Of a stretch of 64,000 nt of DNA, positions 32,904-40,685 are shown piece after piece. Source of the stretch: Bacteroidota bacterium (GTDB lineage Bacteria; Bacteroidota; Bacteroidia; Chitinophagales; Chitinophagaceae); NCBI GenBank assembly GCA_029555415.1, contig JAKPSI010000018.1:62001-126000 (forward strand). Direction: 5' to 3'. The position numbers and the translations under genes are program-made. Under the pieces are notes generated by a model, which worked only from the letters and a program-made list of their open reading frames with translations, was not told the DNA's origin and searched no databases. Position 1 is the stretch's first letter; the number at the start of each line of letters is the position of its first letter.

Positions 32904-32980
32904 TGAATGGATAGTTGAAAATGGATAGTGGAGAATGAAAGAACGATCTAACAGCTAATAGCTAACAACTAATTACTAAA
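32903..32980. repeat. Word repeats between DUF4290 gene and murA
   Basis: TGGATAGTTGAAAATGGATAG (GGATA words) then AACAGCTAATAGCTAACAAC and TAATTACTAA (AGCTAATA words). They fill the gap between the DUF4290 stop and the terminator at 32985. Confidence 0.5.
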
Positions 32981-32984
32981 AAGA

Positions 32985-33019
32985 AGCTGGCCCTTATTGC
33001 GGCCGGCTTTTTGTTTTTT
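32985..33019 (+). terminator. Rho-independent terminator before murA
   Basis: AGCTGGCC, loop CTTATTGC, GGCCGGCT (one G-T pair), followed by TTTTGTTTTTT. It separates the DUF4290 transcript from murA. Confidence 0.85.
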
Positions 33020-33046
33020 AACTTGTGTACAGAAACAAAACACATC

Positions 33047-34357
33047 ATGCATTCATTTGAAGTAAGGGGCGGGAAAAAACTAAAAGGAGATCTGGTACCA
33101 CAAGGCGCCAAGAATGAAGCGCTGCAGATCATCAGTGCGGTTCTGCTGACTCCGGAGCCTGTGAAAGTGAGCAACATCCCCGACATCATTGATGTGAACC
33201 TGCTGATCGGTTTGCTGCAGGAAATGAATGTGAAAGTGGAAAGGCCTTCACGTGACACCTGCATCTTCCGCGCGGATGATGTGAACATCGATTATTTACA
33301 CAGTGAAGCCTACCGCAAACAAAGCGGAAAGTTGCGCGGATCGGTCATGCTGGCGGGGCCTTTATTATCACGTTTCCGCAAAGCATTCATCCCCAAACCG
33401 GGCGGTGACAAGATCGGACGGAGAAGACTGGATACACATATCATCGGCTTTGAAAAACTGGGTGCCGCTTTCAATTATCATCCGGAAGATGGTTTCTTCC
33501 ATCTGCATGCGCCGCACCTGAAAGGCGCGGACCTGTTGCTGGATGAACCTTCTGTTACCGGAACCGCCAATATCATCATGGCCGCTGCCATGGCGGTGGG
33601 CACCACCACGATCTACAATGCCGCATGCGAACCCTATGTGCAGCAACTCTGCCGTATGCTGAACGCGATGGGTGCAAAGATCAGCGGCATCGGCAGTAAC
33701 AGACTGACCATTGAAGGCGTTACTTATCTCGGTGGCACTGAACACCGCATCTTACCGGATATGATCGAAGTGGGATCCTTCATCGGACTGGCCGCGATGA
33801 CGCAAAGTGATATCCGCATATGCGGAGCCGGCGTTGAGCACCTCGGTGTGATCCCTGATAAATTCAGGCAACTTGGGATCGAACTGAACATCATTGGCGA
33901 CGATATCCATATCCCTTCGCAGGATATGTATGAGATACAAACCTTCCTGGACGGATCCGTGCTGACGATCTATGATCATCCCTGGCCCGGCTTCACCCCC
34001 GATCTGCTGAGCATCGTTCTGGTAACTGCGATCCAGGCCAAAGGCTCCGTGCTCATCCATCAGAAAATGTTCGAAAGCCGTTTGTTCTTCGTGGATAAAC
34101 TGATCGACATGGGCGCCCGTATCGTTTTATGCGATCCGCACCGTGCAGTGGTGATCGGACTGGAAAGAGAACAATCGCTTCGCGGCATCACCATGAGCAG
34201 TCCGGATATCCGCGCGGGTGTAGCCTTGCTGATCGCGGCACTCAGCGCGGAAGGGAAAAGCATTATCCAGAATATTGAACAGATCGACCGAGGATATCAG
34301 AATATAGATGAACGACTGAGGAAGATCGGAGCAGACATCATCAGAATGGAGAGTTGA
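33047..34357 (+). CDS. murA: UDP-N-acetylglucosamine 1-carboxyvinyltransferase
   Basis: A 436-residue cytosolic enzyme catalysing the first committed step of peptidoglycan synthesis from UDP-GlcNAc and phosphoenolpyruvate. KNEALQI holds Lys22 and Asn23. RGSVMLAGPLL and the loop PKPGGDKIGRRRLDTH follow. In this loop the catalytic cysteine of E. coli MurA (Cys115) is replaced by Asp121. Natural Cys-to-Asp MurA enzymes are active and fosfomycin-insensitive. The ATG at 33047 gives the normal start. Confidence 0.95.
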   Translation: MHSFEVRGGKKLKGDLVPQGAKNEALQIISAVLLTPEPVKVSNIPDIIDVNLLIGLLQEMNVKVERPSRDTCIFRADDVNIDYLHSEAYRKQSGKLRGSVMLAGPLLSRFRKAFIPKPGGDKIGRRRLDTHIIGFEKLGAAFNYHPEDGFFHLHAPHLKGADLLLDEPSVTGTANIIMAAAMAVGTTTIYNAACEPYVQQLCRMLNAMGAKISGIGSNRLTIEGVTYLGGTEHRILPDMIEVGSFIGLAAMTQSDIRICGAGVEHLGVIPDKFRQLGIELNIIGDDIHIPSQDMYEIQTFLDGSVLTIYDHPWPGFTPDLLSIVLVTAIQAKGSVLIHQKMFESRLFFVDKLIDMGARIVLCDPHRAVVIGLEREQSLRGITMSSPDIRAGVALLIAALSAEGKSIIQNIEQIDRGYQNIDERLRKIGADIIRMES

Positions 34358-34478
34358 TAATGGATAAATGATAACAAGTAAGAAGTAAAAGGTTACAGGT
34401 AATAGTTAAAAGGTAAAAGTCGAAAGCAACAGATATATTCTTAGCATGAACTAAAAGCTGATAACTAATAATAAATAA
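34352..34478. repeat. Mixed word-repeat tract upstream of a TTG-start gene
   Basis: GATAATGGATAAATGATAAC words, then AAGTAAGAAGTAAAAGGT and TAATAGTTAAAAGGTAAAAG words, then AAAAGCTGATAACTAATAATA. The tract fills nearly the whole 126-bp gap between murA and the acetyltransferase, where promoter and leader would be. Confidence 0.5.
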
Positions 34479-34483
34479 CCACC

Positions 34484-35077
34484 TTGATAAACATTTTCGA
34501 CGATAAGCCCATTCTGGAAGACGAACGCGTACTTCTAAGAGCGATACAGGAAGATGATATCCCTCATCTCCTGTCCTTCTCACTTCATGAGCCGGAGATA
34601 TGGACCTATGGCCTTGTTACGGCTGCGGGGGAAGATAACCTCAGGAAATATGTACAGTCGGCTGTGAAGAACCTGCAGGATCAGAAAGAATATCCATTCA
34701 TCGTTTACGATAAACAAGCGAAGGCTTATGCGGGCAGTACCCGATTTTACGATATTCAGCAACCCTTTCTGACCACCCAATTGGGTTATACCTGGTACGG
34801 CAAAGATTTTCAGCGTACCGGACTGAACAGGCATTGTAAATTCCTGTTGCTGCAATATTGCTTTGAACAATGGGGACTGGAACGGGTTGAATTCCGGGCC
34901 GACGCGAAGAATCTCCGCTCCGTTAACGCCATGAAAGCCATTGGCTGTGTGGAAGAAGGTATCCTCCGTAATCATATGCCCACTGCACAGGGTGGCCGGA
35001 GGGACAGCATCATACTTAGCATCCTGAGAACTGAATGGGAAAGCGGCATCAAATCGAAGATCCGGTCCATGATTTAA
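34484..35077 (+). CDS. GNAT family N-acetyltransferase (RimJ/RimL-like)
   Basis: A 197-residue acetyltransferase of the Acetyltransf_3 type. LEDERVLLRAIQEDDIPHLL opens the fold. LGYTWYGKDFQRTGLNRHCKFLLLQYCFEQWGLERVEFRADAKNLRSVNAMKAIGCVEEGILR is the acetyl-CoA core, although the usual Q/RxxGxG/A loop is degenerate (QRTGLN). The acceptor is unknown: a protein N-terminus or a small amine. No ATG is available upstream of the conserved part, so the TTG at 34484 is the likely start. Confidence 0.82.
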   Translation: MINIFDDKPILEDERVLLRAIQEDDIPHLLSFSLHEPEIWTYGLVTAAGEDNLRKYVQSAVKNLQDQKEYPFIVYDKQAKAYAGSTRFYDIQQPFLTTQLGYTWYGKDFQRTGLNRHCKFLLLQYCFEQWGLERVEFRADAKNLRSVNAMKAIGCVEEGILRNHMPTAQGGRRDSIILSILRTEWESGIKSKIRSMI

Positions 35078-35136
35078 ACGGATTTTAACTTCTCATCCCC
35101 ACATTTGACTTAATTTTACAGGCTCAAAGCGCGCTT

Positions 35137-35664
35137 ATGCCCACCAGGACCCTCACACGCATCCTTTTTATTTTCTGCATCGTGCTGATGAATATCGGTT
35201 GTGACCAGGCGAGCAAGAAGATCGTGCGGAACAAGATCGCGGATAATGCAACGATCTCCGTGATCAAAGATCATCTGACGCTGACCCGTGTGGAAAACAG
35301 CGGCGCATTCCTGAGTCTGGGTAATGAACTGAAAGGAGCTATGCGCAACATGCTGCTCAATGGGCTGCCGATGCTGGCATTGATCCTGGGCCTTGGTTAT
35401 ATCCTGTATAAAAAGAACCTGTCTCCTGTCATTCTATTGGGTATTTGCTTCATCATCGGCGGAGGTTTCGGAAATCTGTATGACCGGCTGACCTATGGTT
35501 CCGTTACGGATTTCCTGCATATCCGTTTGTTCGGATTACAAACCGGCGTTTTCAACATGGCGGATGTATCGATCATGACGGGAAGTTTTCTGGTAGCGAT
35601 CGCTTCATTGCTCCCGCAAAAGCCAAAAGCGGCTGATGCGGATACTGCAGTGGAAACGATCTGA
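35137..35664 (+). CDS. lspA: Lipoprotein signal peptidase (SPase II)
   Basis: A 175-residue inner-membrane aspartyl protease removing signal peptides from prolipoproteins. Four helices are visible. The conserved blocks are CDQASKKIVRN (22-32), ENSGAFLSLG (53-62), GNLYDRLTYGSVTDFLHIR with catalytic Asp125, and FNMADVSI with catalytic Asp143. The C-terminal tail (KPKAADADTAVETI) is cytosolic. Lipoproteins it could process are encoded nearby (for example at 58644). Confidence 0.95.
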   Translation: MPTRTLTRILFIFCIVLMNIGCDQASKKIVRNKIADNATISVIKDHLTLTRVENSGAFLSLGNELKGAMRNMLLNGLPMLALILGLGYILYKKNLSPVILLGICFIIGGGFGNLYDRLTYGSVTDFLHIRLFGLQTGVFNMADVSIMTGSFLVAIASLLPQKPKAADADTAVETI

Positions 35665-35684
35665 CATTTCAACCAACCATTCAT

Positions 35685-36176
35685 ATGAAAATAAAATCCA
35701 TCTTACCAGCAGTGTCCCTGCTGCTGCTCTGCATCGCGTGCACACCTGAATTACAGGCACAACATTCAAAACAACGTCCCTACAAGCCCGTTTCACAAGC
35801 CTTGTATGATACGATCATGCATATGGACAGTATGCTCTTCAATGCTTTTAACGCGCATGACCCGGAGAAGATGGGAAGGATCTTCAGTGAGGACCTGGAA
35901 TTCTATCACGATAAGGACGGACTGAATCATTATGAGAAAACGATGGAAAGTTTCAGGAATGTATTACAGGGTATCCCTGACATCAACCGGCATTATATTC
36001 CCGGAACGATAGAAGTATATCCCGCAGGTGATTTTGGCGCGATCCAAACCGGCCAGCATCGTTTCTGTCATCAGGAGAATGGCAAGCCCGATTGCGGCAC
36101 ATTCAAATTCATGCATATCTGGAAAAGAACGGAAGAAGGATGGAAACTGACGCGGGTGGTGAGCTATGCACACTAA
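35685..36176 (+). CDS. Secreted NTF2-like (DUF4440-type) protein
   Basis: A 163-residue exported protein. The signal sequence MKIKSILPAVSLLLLCIACTP contains a possible lipobox (CIAC). The mature domain has the NTF2-like cone: LYDTIMHMDSMLFNAFNAHDPEKMGRIFSEDLEFYHDKDGL, FRNVLQGIPDINRHYIPGTIEVYPAGDFGAIQTGQHRF, and FKFMHIWKRTEEGWKLTRVVSYAH. The ligand is unknown. It starts 20 bp after lspA. Confidence 0.85.
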   Translation: MKIKSILPAVSLLLLCIACTPELQAQHSKQRPYKPVSQALYDTIMHMDSMLFNAFNAHDPEKMGRIFSEDLEFYHDKDGLNHYEKTMESFRNVLQGIPDINRHYIPGTIEVYPAGDFGAIQTGQHRFCHQENGKPDCGTFKFMHIWKRTEEGWKLTRVVSYAH

Positions 36177-36180
36177 TGAA

Positions 36181-36253
36181 ATTCTGAATTTTGAATTTTG
36201 AATTATAGCTGCTTTACGGAACTAATTATCCATTATCCGTTATCAATTACTTT
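36181..36253. repeat. Word repeats before the VOC gene
   Basis: TTCTGAATTTTGAATTTTG (TTGAATT words), then AATTATCCATTATCCG and TTATCAATTAC (CCATTATC words). The array fills the gap up to the VOC start at 36256, so the leader of that gene consists largely of repeat. Confidence 0.5.
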
Positions 36254-36255
36254 CT

Positions 36256-36645
36256 ATGCAATCGATCTCTCTTCTCTCTCTTGTCGTCAGCGATTATGAT
36301 ACGGCGATCGAATTCTATACCAAAAAGCTGGGGTTCGTTTTACTGGAAGACACCATACTGAGTGAAACGAAACGATGGGTGCGTGTGGCACCGGCCCGGT
36401 CGGATGGCTGCGGACTGTTGCTGGCCAAAGCCGCTACGGATGAACAAAAGAGCCGGGTCGGGAATCAGACCGGGGGTCGAGTTTTTCTTTTTTTAGAAAC
36501 GGATGATATAGCCCGGGACCTGAGCCTTCTCAAAGCGAATGAAGTAACGATCGTCAGAGGACCTTCCGAAGAATCCTATGGCACGGTCGCTGTTTTTGCC
36601 GATTGCTTCGGTAATTTGTGGGACCTGATCGAACCTAAAAGATAA
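36256..36645 (+). CDS. VOC (glyoxalase/bleomycin-resistance) family protein
   Basis: A 129-residue single-module pair of beta-alpha-beta-beta-beta repeats. SLVVSDYDTAIEFYTKKLGFVLLEDT opens the first half and RVFLFLETDDIARDLSLLKANEVTIVRGPSEESYGTVAVFADCFGNLWDLIEPK forms the second, with Glu near the end as a possible metal ligand. The first metal His is replaced (SLLSLVVSD), so it may not be a classical glyoxalase I. Ligand unknown. It starts only 4 bp before the HAD gene. Confidence 0.87.
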   Translation: MQSISLLSLVVSDYDTAIEFYTKKLGFVLLEDTILSETKRWVRVAPARSDGCGLLLAKAATDEQKSRVGNQTGGRVFLFLETDDIARDLSLLKANEVTIVRGPSEESYGTVAVFADCFGNLWDLIEPKR

Positions 36646-36649
36646 TTGC

Positions 36650-37339
36650 ATGGACATACAAGTCATCGCATTCGACGCCGACGATACGCTTTGGGTCAAT
36701 GAGCCCTATTTCCAGGAGATCGAACATAAATTCTGCGCGCTGCTGGAGGATTATCTTCCGCATCACACCGTGATGCAGGAACTCTTCAAAACGGAAATGG
36801 ACAATCTGAAGTTGTATGGCTACGGTGTAAAGGGTTTTATGCTGAGCATGGTGGAAACCGCACTGCGTGTATCCGATCATAAAGTTCCGCACGCGATCAT
36901 TGAAAAAGCGATCACTTACGGAAAGGAATTACTGGAAAAGGAGATCGAACTGCTGGAGGGCGTGGAAGAGGTACTGAAAGCGCTGCAGGGAAAATATAAA
37001 CTGGTGGTGGCGACAAAGGGCGACCTGCTGGACCAGGAACGAAAGTTACGCCGTTCAGGTATCGAGCATTATTTCCATCACATTGAGATCATGAGTGATA
37101 AGAAGGAATCGGATTACCAAAAGCTCATCCGGCATCTGGATATTGAACCGGGAAAATTCCTGATGATCGGCAATTCGCTGAAATCGGATGTGATCCCGGT
37201 ACTGGCGATCGGCGGGCATGGCATCCATGTTCCTTATCACACTACCTGGGCACATGAAAAGACGGATGAAAAAGTGGAGCATCCGCAATTCAGGCACATG
37301 CATACCATTAAAGATGTTTTAACCTTTCTCGAAAAATGA
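36650..37339 (+). CDS. HAD family hydrolase
   Basis: A 229-residue HAD phosphatase. Motif I FDADDTLW provides Asp9 and Asp11, motif II is VATKGD, motif III Lys near 131 (SDKKESDYQKL), and motif IV IGNSLKSDV. A helical cap lies between about 16 and 85. The substrate is a phosphorylated small molecule of unknown identity. It overlaps the start of the adenosine deaminase gene by 4 bp, so a role in nucleotide salvage is plausible but inferred. Confidence 0.88.
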   Translation: MDIQVIAFDADDTLWVNEPYFQEIEHKFCALLEDYLPHHTVMQELFKTEMDNLKLYGYGVKGFMLSMVETALRVSDHKVPHAIIEKAITYGKELLEKEIELLEGVEEVLKALQGKYKLVVATKGDLLDQERKLRRSGIEHYFHHIEIMSDKKESDYQKLIRHLDIEPGKFLMIGNSLKSDVIPVLAIGGHGIHVPYHTTWAHEKTDEKVEHPQFRHMHTIKDVLTFLEK

Positions 37340-38343
37340 TCCCTGCTTCTCAATTGCCGAAAGTAGAGTTGCACCAGCACCTGGATTGTTCACTCAGTTA
37401 TGATGTGGTCAAAACGATCGATCCATCCGTGACTTATGAACGATACAAACATGAGTACATCGCGCCGGCCAAATGCCTGGACCTGGCCGATTTCCTGACC
37501 CGGGCGGTAAAAGGTTACGCGCTGATGCAGACCGAAAAAGAGATCTCGCTGGTGATGCATGATCTTTTCAAGCAACTGGCGGCCGACAATACTTTATACG
37601 CCGAGATACGTTTTGCTCCTTTGCAGCATCTGGAAAAAGGGCTGGCCCCTTTTTGTGTGGTGACAACAGCAGAGAAAGCGATGGCGGAAGCGATCCGTGC
37701 TACTGGAGTCGAAGCCAGGCTGATCCTGTGCACGCTTCGTCATTTCAATGAGGAGCAAAGTATGGAAACAGTGAAGCTGGTCGAGCAATTCAAAGGAACT
37801 TATGTGGCCGGGTTCGATATCGCGGCAGATGAAGCGGGTTATCCCGTCGATCATCATATTCGCGCCTTTGCGTATGCGAGAGAAAAAGGCATTCCCTGTA
37901 CAGCGCATGCGGGAGAAGCCAGAGGCGCCGACAGCGTATGGGAAACACTTGAGCAATTCAAGCCCTCCCGGATCGGTCATGGCGTAAGGAGCATTGAAGA
38001 CCCGAAACTGGTGGCACATTTGCGTGAACAACGGATCCATCTGGAGATCTGCCCTACCTGTAATGTGCAGATCAATATTTATGATACCCTGAAGGACCAT
38101 CCGATCGACCTCCTGTACCGGGCTGGTGTTCCGTTAAGTGTGAACACGGATGCAAGAACGATCACGAATAATGATCTGTGTTCGGAATATGAAAAACTAC
38201 AGCAGACATTCGGCTGGACAGTGAGGGATTTTTATAATTGCAACCGGAACGCGCTGGAAGCTGCATTCATTCCGGACACACTCCGGAAGCGGCTGACGGA
38301 TCAGTTGTATCAGGCATACAAAAAAGCGGACCCCTCTTTATAA
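37336..38343 (+). CDS. add: Adenosine deaminase family protein
   Basis: A 335-residue TIM-barrel deaminase. The zinc ligands are HQHLD (His13, His15), His in HAGE with catalytic Glu (near 195), GHGVRS, and Asp in SVNTDAR (near 277). The second aspartate of the usual NTDDP motif is Ala here, and HLDGS is HLDCS. It should convert adenosine to inosine, or a related N6-modified adenine nucleoside given the altered loop. It overlaps the HAD gene by 4 bp. Its 3' end carries the terminator of the opposing sulfur operon. Confidence 0.85.
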   Translation: MIPASQLPKVELHQHLDCSLSYDVVKTIDPSVTYERYKHEYIAPAKCLDLADFLTRAVKGYALMQTEKEISLVMHDLFKQLAADNTLYAEIRFAPLQHLEKGLAPFCVVTTAEKAMAEAIRATGVEARLILCTLRHFNEEQSMETVKLVEQFKGTYVAGFDIAADEAGYPVDHHIRAFAYAREKGIPCTAHAGEARGADSVWETLEQFKPSRIGHGVRSIEDPKLVAHLREQRIHLEICPTCNVQINIYDTLKDHPIDLLYRAGVPLSVNTDARTITNNDLCSEYEKLQQTFGWTVRDFYNCNRNALEAAFIPDTLRKRLTDQLYQAYKKADPSL

Positions 38344-38353
38344 GGATCCGCTT
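38319..38353 (-). terminator. Terminator of the DsrE/DsrC/SQR operon inside add
   Basis: AAGCGGA and TCCGCTT (extended by CC/GG) form the stem. On the minus strand TTTTTTG follows. It lies across the last codons of the convergent add gene. Confidence 0.7.
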
Positions 38354-38374
38354 CCCAATCAAAAAAACAAACCA

Positions 38375-38857
38375 TCAGATGAAGAGCATGTGTGTACCCA
38401 GGCCTTCACCTCGTTTGTAAAAATCTCCGACGGTCAGTACACCGTCAAGACCATCGATCATATCTTCTTTCTTGTAGTGGAACATATCCATGGCCAGCCT
38501 GCAGGCCCAGATCTTCACGCCGGATGCCATGAGGATATCCAGGAACTCGCCCACACCAGGCATGTCGAGTTTTTCCATTTCTTTTTTCATCATCGTTGTG
38601 GCCAGCGCTTCCATACCGGGCAGCCCGCCGATCAGGGTCGGAATGTGCATCGCGGGATTACCGACGGTTGCCACGTGCAGGTGCTCGAGTTTCTTTTTAT
38701 GGATCGCTTCGAGGCCGAAGAAAGTGCAGAACACTTCCGCTTCGATCCCTTCCATCCTTGCACCGTTGGCCAGTACGAATGCGGCGTAAACATTCTCGAG
38801 GCTGGCCTTGGAGAGGATGATCATCATCTTCCTTAATTCGCCATTGAATTCTTGCAT
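38375..38857 (-). CDS. DsrE/DsrF/DrsH-like sulfur-carrier protein
   Basis: A 160-residue DsrE-type protein. It opens KMMIILSKASLENVYAAFVLANGARMEGIEAEVFCTFFGLEAI and contains a putative active cysteine, Cys119, in GVKIWACRLAMDMF, the position used for persulfide transfer in the family. Cys44 is a second candidate. A Met-rich loop (GMEALATTMMKKEMEKLDMPG) is typical of the DsrE2-like group. It is last in an operon with a DsrC/TusE-like protein and a sulfide:quinone oxidoreductase. Confidence 0.88.
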   Translation of the reverse strand: MQEFNGELRKMMIILSKASLENVYAAFVLANGARMEGIEAEVFCTFFGLEAIHKKKLEHLHVATVGNPAMHIPTLIGGLPGMEALATTMMKKEMEKLDMPGVGEFLDILMASGVKIWACRLAMDMFHYKKEDMIDGLDGVLTVGDFYKRGEGLGTHMLFI

Positions 38858-38880
38858 AAAATGATTTGAAGTTTAAAGGA

Positions 38881-39189
38881 TCAGATACAACTGGCGGGTT
38901 TGGGTATACCCGCGATCTTTGTTGCGGTCTTCAGTGGCCCTACCGGGAACAGCTGGTAGAATTCCTTGATGTCCACGACACCGCTTTTACCGATCTTCCG
39001 GATGCTGAGCGGAGATTCTTTCCGGAATTCATCCTGGAGGTAATGGATCACTTCCCAGTGGCGGGGTGACAACTGTACATTAGATTCAACGGCGATCTCT
39101 TCGCCAACTTTCTCATCCCATTGTTTGAAATCAGTGAGATATCCTTCTTCGTTTACGGCAATTGATTTGCCTGCATACATCTTTTCCAT
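38881..39189 (-). CDS. TusE/DsrC family sulfur relay protein, single C-terminal Cys
   Basis: A 102-residue small helical protein. SIAVNEEGYLTDFKQWDEKVGEEIA, SPRHWEVIHYLQDEF and YQLFPVGPLKTATKIAGIPKPASCI are the DsrC/TusE blocks. The penultimate Cys101 is the sulfur-carrying CysA. The second DsrC cysteine (CysB) is Thr90, as in TusE. It can therefore carry a persulfide but not form the DsrC trisulfide arm. It sits between DsrE and SQR, 23 bp and 20 bp away. Confidence 0.9.
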   Translation of the reverse strand: MEKMYAGKSIAVNEEGYLTDFKQWDEKVGEEIAVESNVQLSPRHWEVIHYLQDEFRKESPLSIRKIGKSGVVDIKEFYQLFPVGPLKTATKIAGIPKPASCI

Positions 39190-39209
39190 ATGATTTGTTT
39201 TAAGATTGA

Positions 39210-40445
39210 TTATTCAAAATGCTTTCCTGATTCCTGCATCGTTGTGGAAACGAATGGCAGGTGCGTTCCTTTGAGCAGCATGTTCCAGTAGATCCAGCGG
39301 AATGCCAGTTTGCCCATATGGTTCATGCGGCTTTCTTTAAGCAGGCTCAGCGGACCGACGCCCGGGAAGGGGAATGTACCCTCTACCGGTTCATGTGTGT
39401 AGTTGAAATCGATCAGTAATGCTTTACCGTTACCGGTTTCAACGAAACAGTTCGCGTGGCCGTCGAATTCCTCTTTCAGTGCATCGCCCTGGATGAAGCG
39501 CTGGATATTTTCCGTGAGTACTTCAGCCTCAAAGTGTGCCACAGAGCCGGCTTTGGACGCCGGGATATTGCTGGCATCTCCGATCACGAATACATTGGCA
39601 TATTCTTTTGACTGCAGTGTTCCTTTATTGGTGGGCACGAAGTTGAGATCGTCACCCATACCGGAACGTGCAAGGAGTTCATCGCCTTTGTTAGTGGGAA
39701 CGGTCACGAGCAGGTCGAAGGGCACTTCCCTGCCACCATAGTCGATGATCGTCTTCGTATCATTATTCACTTCCGCGATCGCGAAATCACTTTCGATCCT
39801 GATCTCTTTTTCATCCAGCAAATGCTGCAATGCGGCTGTGGCTTTGGGTTTTGTGAATGCGCCACTCAGCGGGGTCACATACGTGATCTCCACTTTATCG
39901 CGCATTTTCTTGTGCTTGAAGAAAGAATCGGCCAGGAACGCGAATTCGATCGGTGCGACAGGGCATTTGATCGGCATTTCGGTGATATGTACTACCAGTT
40001 TGCCCCCTTCCCAGAAACGGAGTTTGTTGCGAAGCGCCAGTGCGCCATCGAAAGTATAGAAATCGAAAACGGAACGTTGCCATTCACGGCCTTTCATACC
40101 TTCTACTTCTTCAGGTGCGATCTTGGCACCGGTGGCGATGATCAGGATATCATAATGCAGCTGATCACCATTGGCCATCCGGACCATGTTCTCATTGGGA
40201 ATGACTTTATCGATGGAATCATTGATCAGGTTCACGCCTTTCGGAATGAATTGTCTGACAGGTTTGATGATGTCTTCGGGCTTATAGATATCAAAAGGAA
40301 GGAAGAGATATCCGGGCTGGTAGTAGTGATTGACACTTTCATCTACGACATCGATCTCCCAGATCTTATCATCCAGTTCGCGGTGGAGGTGGTTTGCCAT
40401 CATGGTACCGGCCGTTCCGGCACCGAGTATTACAAGGCGTTTCAT
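39210..40445 (-). CDS. sqr: Sulfide:quinone oxidoreductase-like flavoprotein
   Basis: A 411-residue FAD protein of the disulfide-oxidoreductase fold. LVILGAGTAGTMMANHL (4-20) binds FAD, and DILIIATGAKIAP and NVFVIGDASNIPASKAG are the second and third FAD/NAD motifs. Cys161 (IKCPVAPIEFAF) and Cys333 (ANCFVETG) are the probable redox pair. The C-terminal amphipathic region (MGKLAFRWIYWNMLLKG) would anchor it to the membrane. It should oxidise sulfide and pass sulfane sulfur to the DsrC/DsrE carriers encoded next. Confidence 0.87.
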   Translation of the reverse strand: MKRLVILGAGTAGTMMANHLHRELDDKIWEIDVVDESVNHYYQPGYLFLPFDIYKPEDIIKPVRQFIPKGVNLINDSIDKVIPNENMVRMANGDQLHYDILIIATGAKIAPEEVEGMKGREWQRSVFDFYTFDGALALRNKLRFWEGGKLVVHITEMPIKCPVAPIEFAFLADSFFKHKKMRDKVEITYVTPLSGAFTKPKATAALQHLLDEKEIRIESDFAIAEVNNDTKTIIDYGGREVPFDLLVTVPTNKGDELLARSGMGDDLNFVPTNKGTLQSKEYANVFVIGDASNIPASKAGSVAHFEAEVLTENIQRFIQGDALKEEFDGHANCFVETGNGKALLIDFNYTHEPVEGTFPFPGVGPLSLLKESRMNHMGKLAFRWIYWNMLLKGTHLPFVSTTMQESGKHFE

Positions 40446-40593
40446 ATTACAAAGGGTTGTTCGTTAATTGATTGTAATACAAAACTATTTCAGCACTTAT
40501 GTGGCTTCAGTATCATCTGTCACAAAACAGGGTAATAGTGGTCAGGCATGACCATGATCGTGGTTGGAAGGGCTCCGTTGATCCTTAACCGCG

Positions 40594-40620
40594 GCCGGTA
40601 CGCAAGGAATGCGCACCGGC
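40594..40620. repeat. Imperfect 27-bp hairpin upstream of sqr
   Basis: GCCGGT-A-CGCA pairs with TGCG-C-ACCGGC around AGGAA, with one internal mismatch. It lies between the giant T9SS gene and sqr. A smaller GGGC/GCCC hairpin at 40664-40675 may be the terminator of the T9SS gene. Neither has a good T-tract. Confidence 0.4.
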
Positions 40621-40685
40621 AACGCGTAGGATTGTCCATGTATCCAATAATGAAACTTTTATACGGGCAGCAGCCCTTTCGATAA

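Noticed and set aside
37594-38100. 168-codon minus-strand frame
   Set aside because: Antisense to the adenosine deaminase gene, with no recognisable features.
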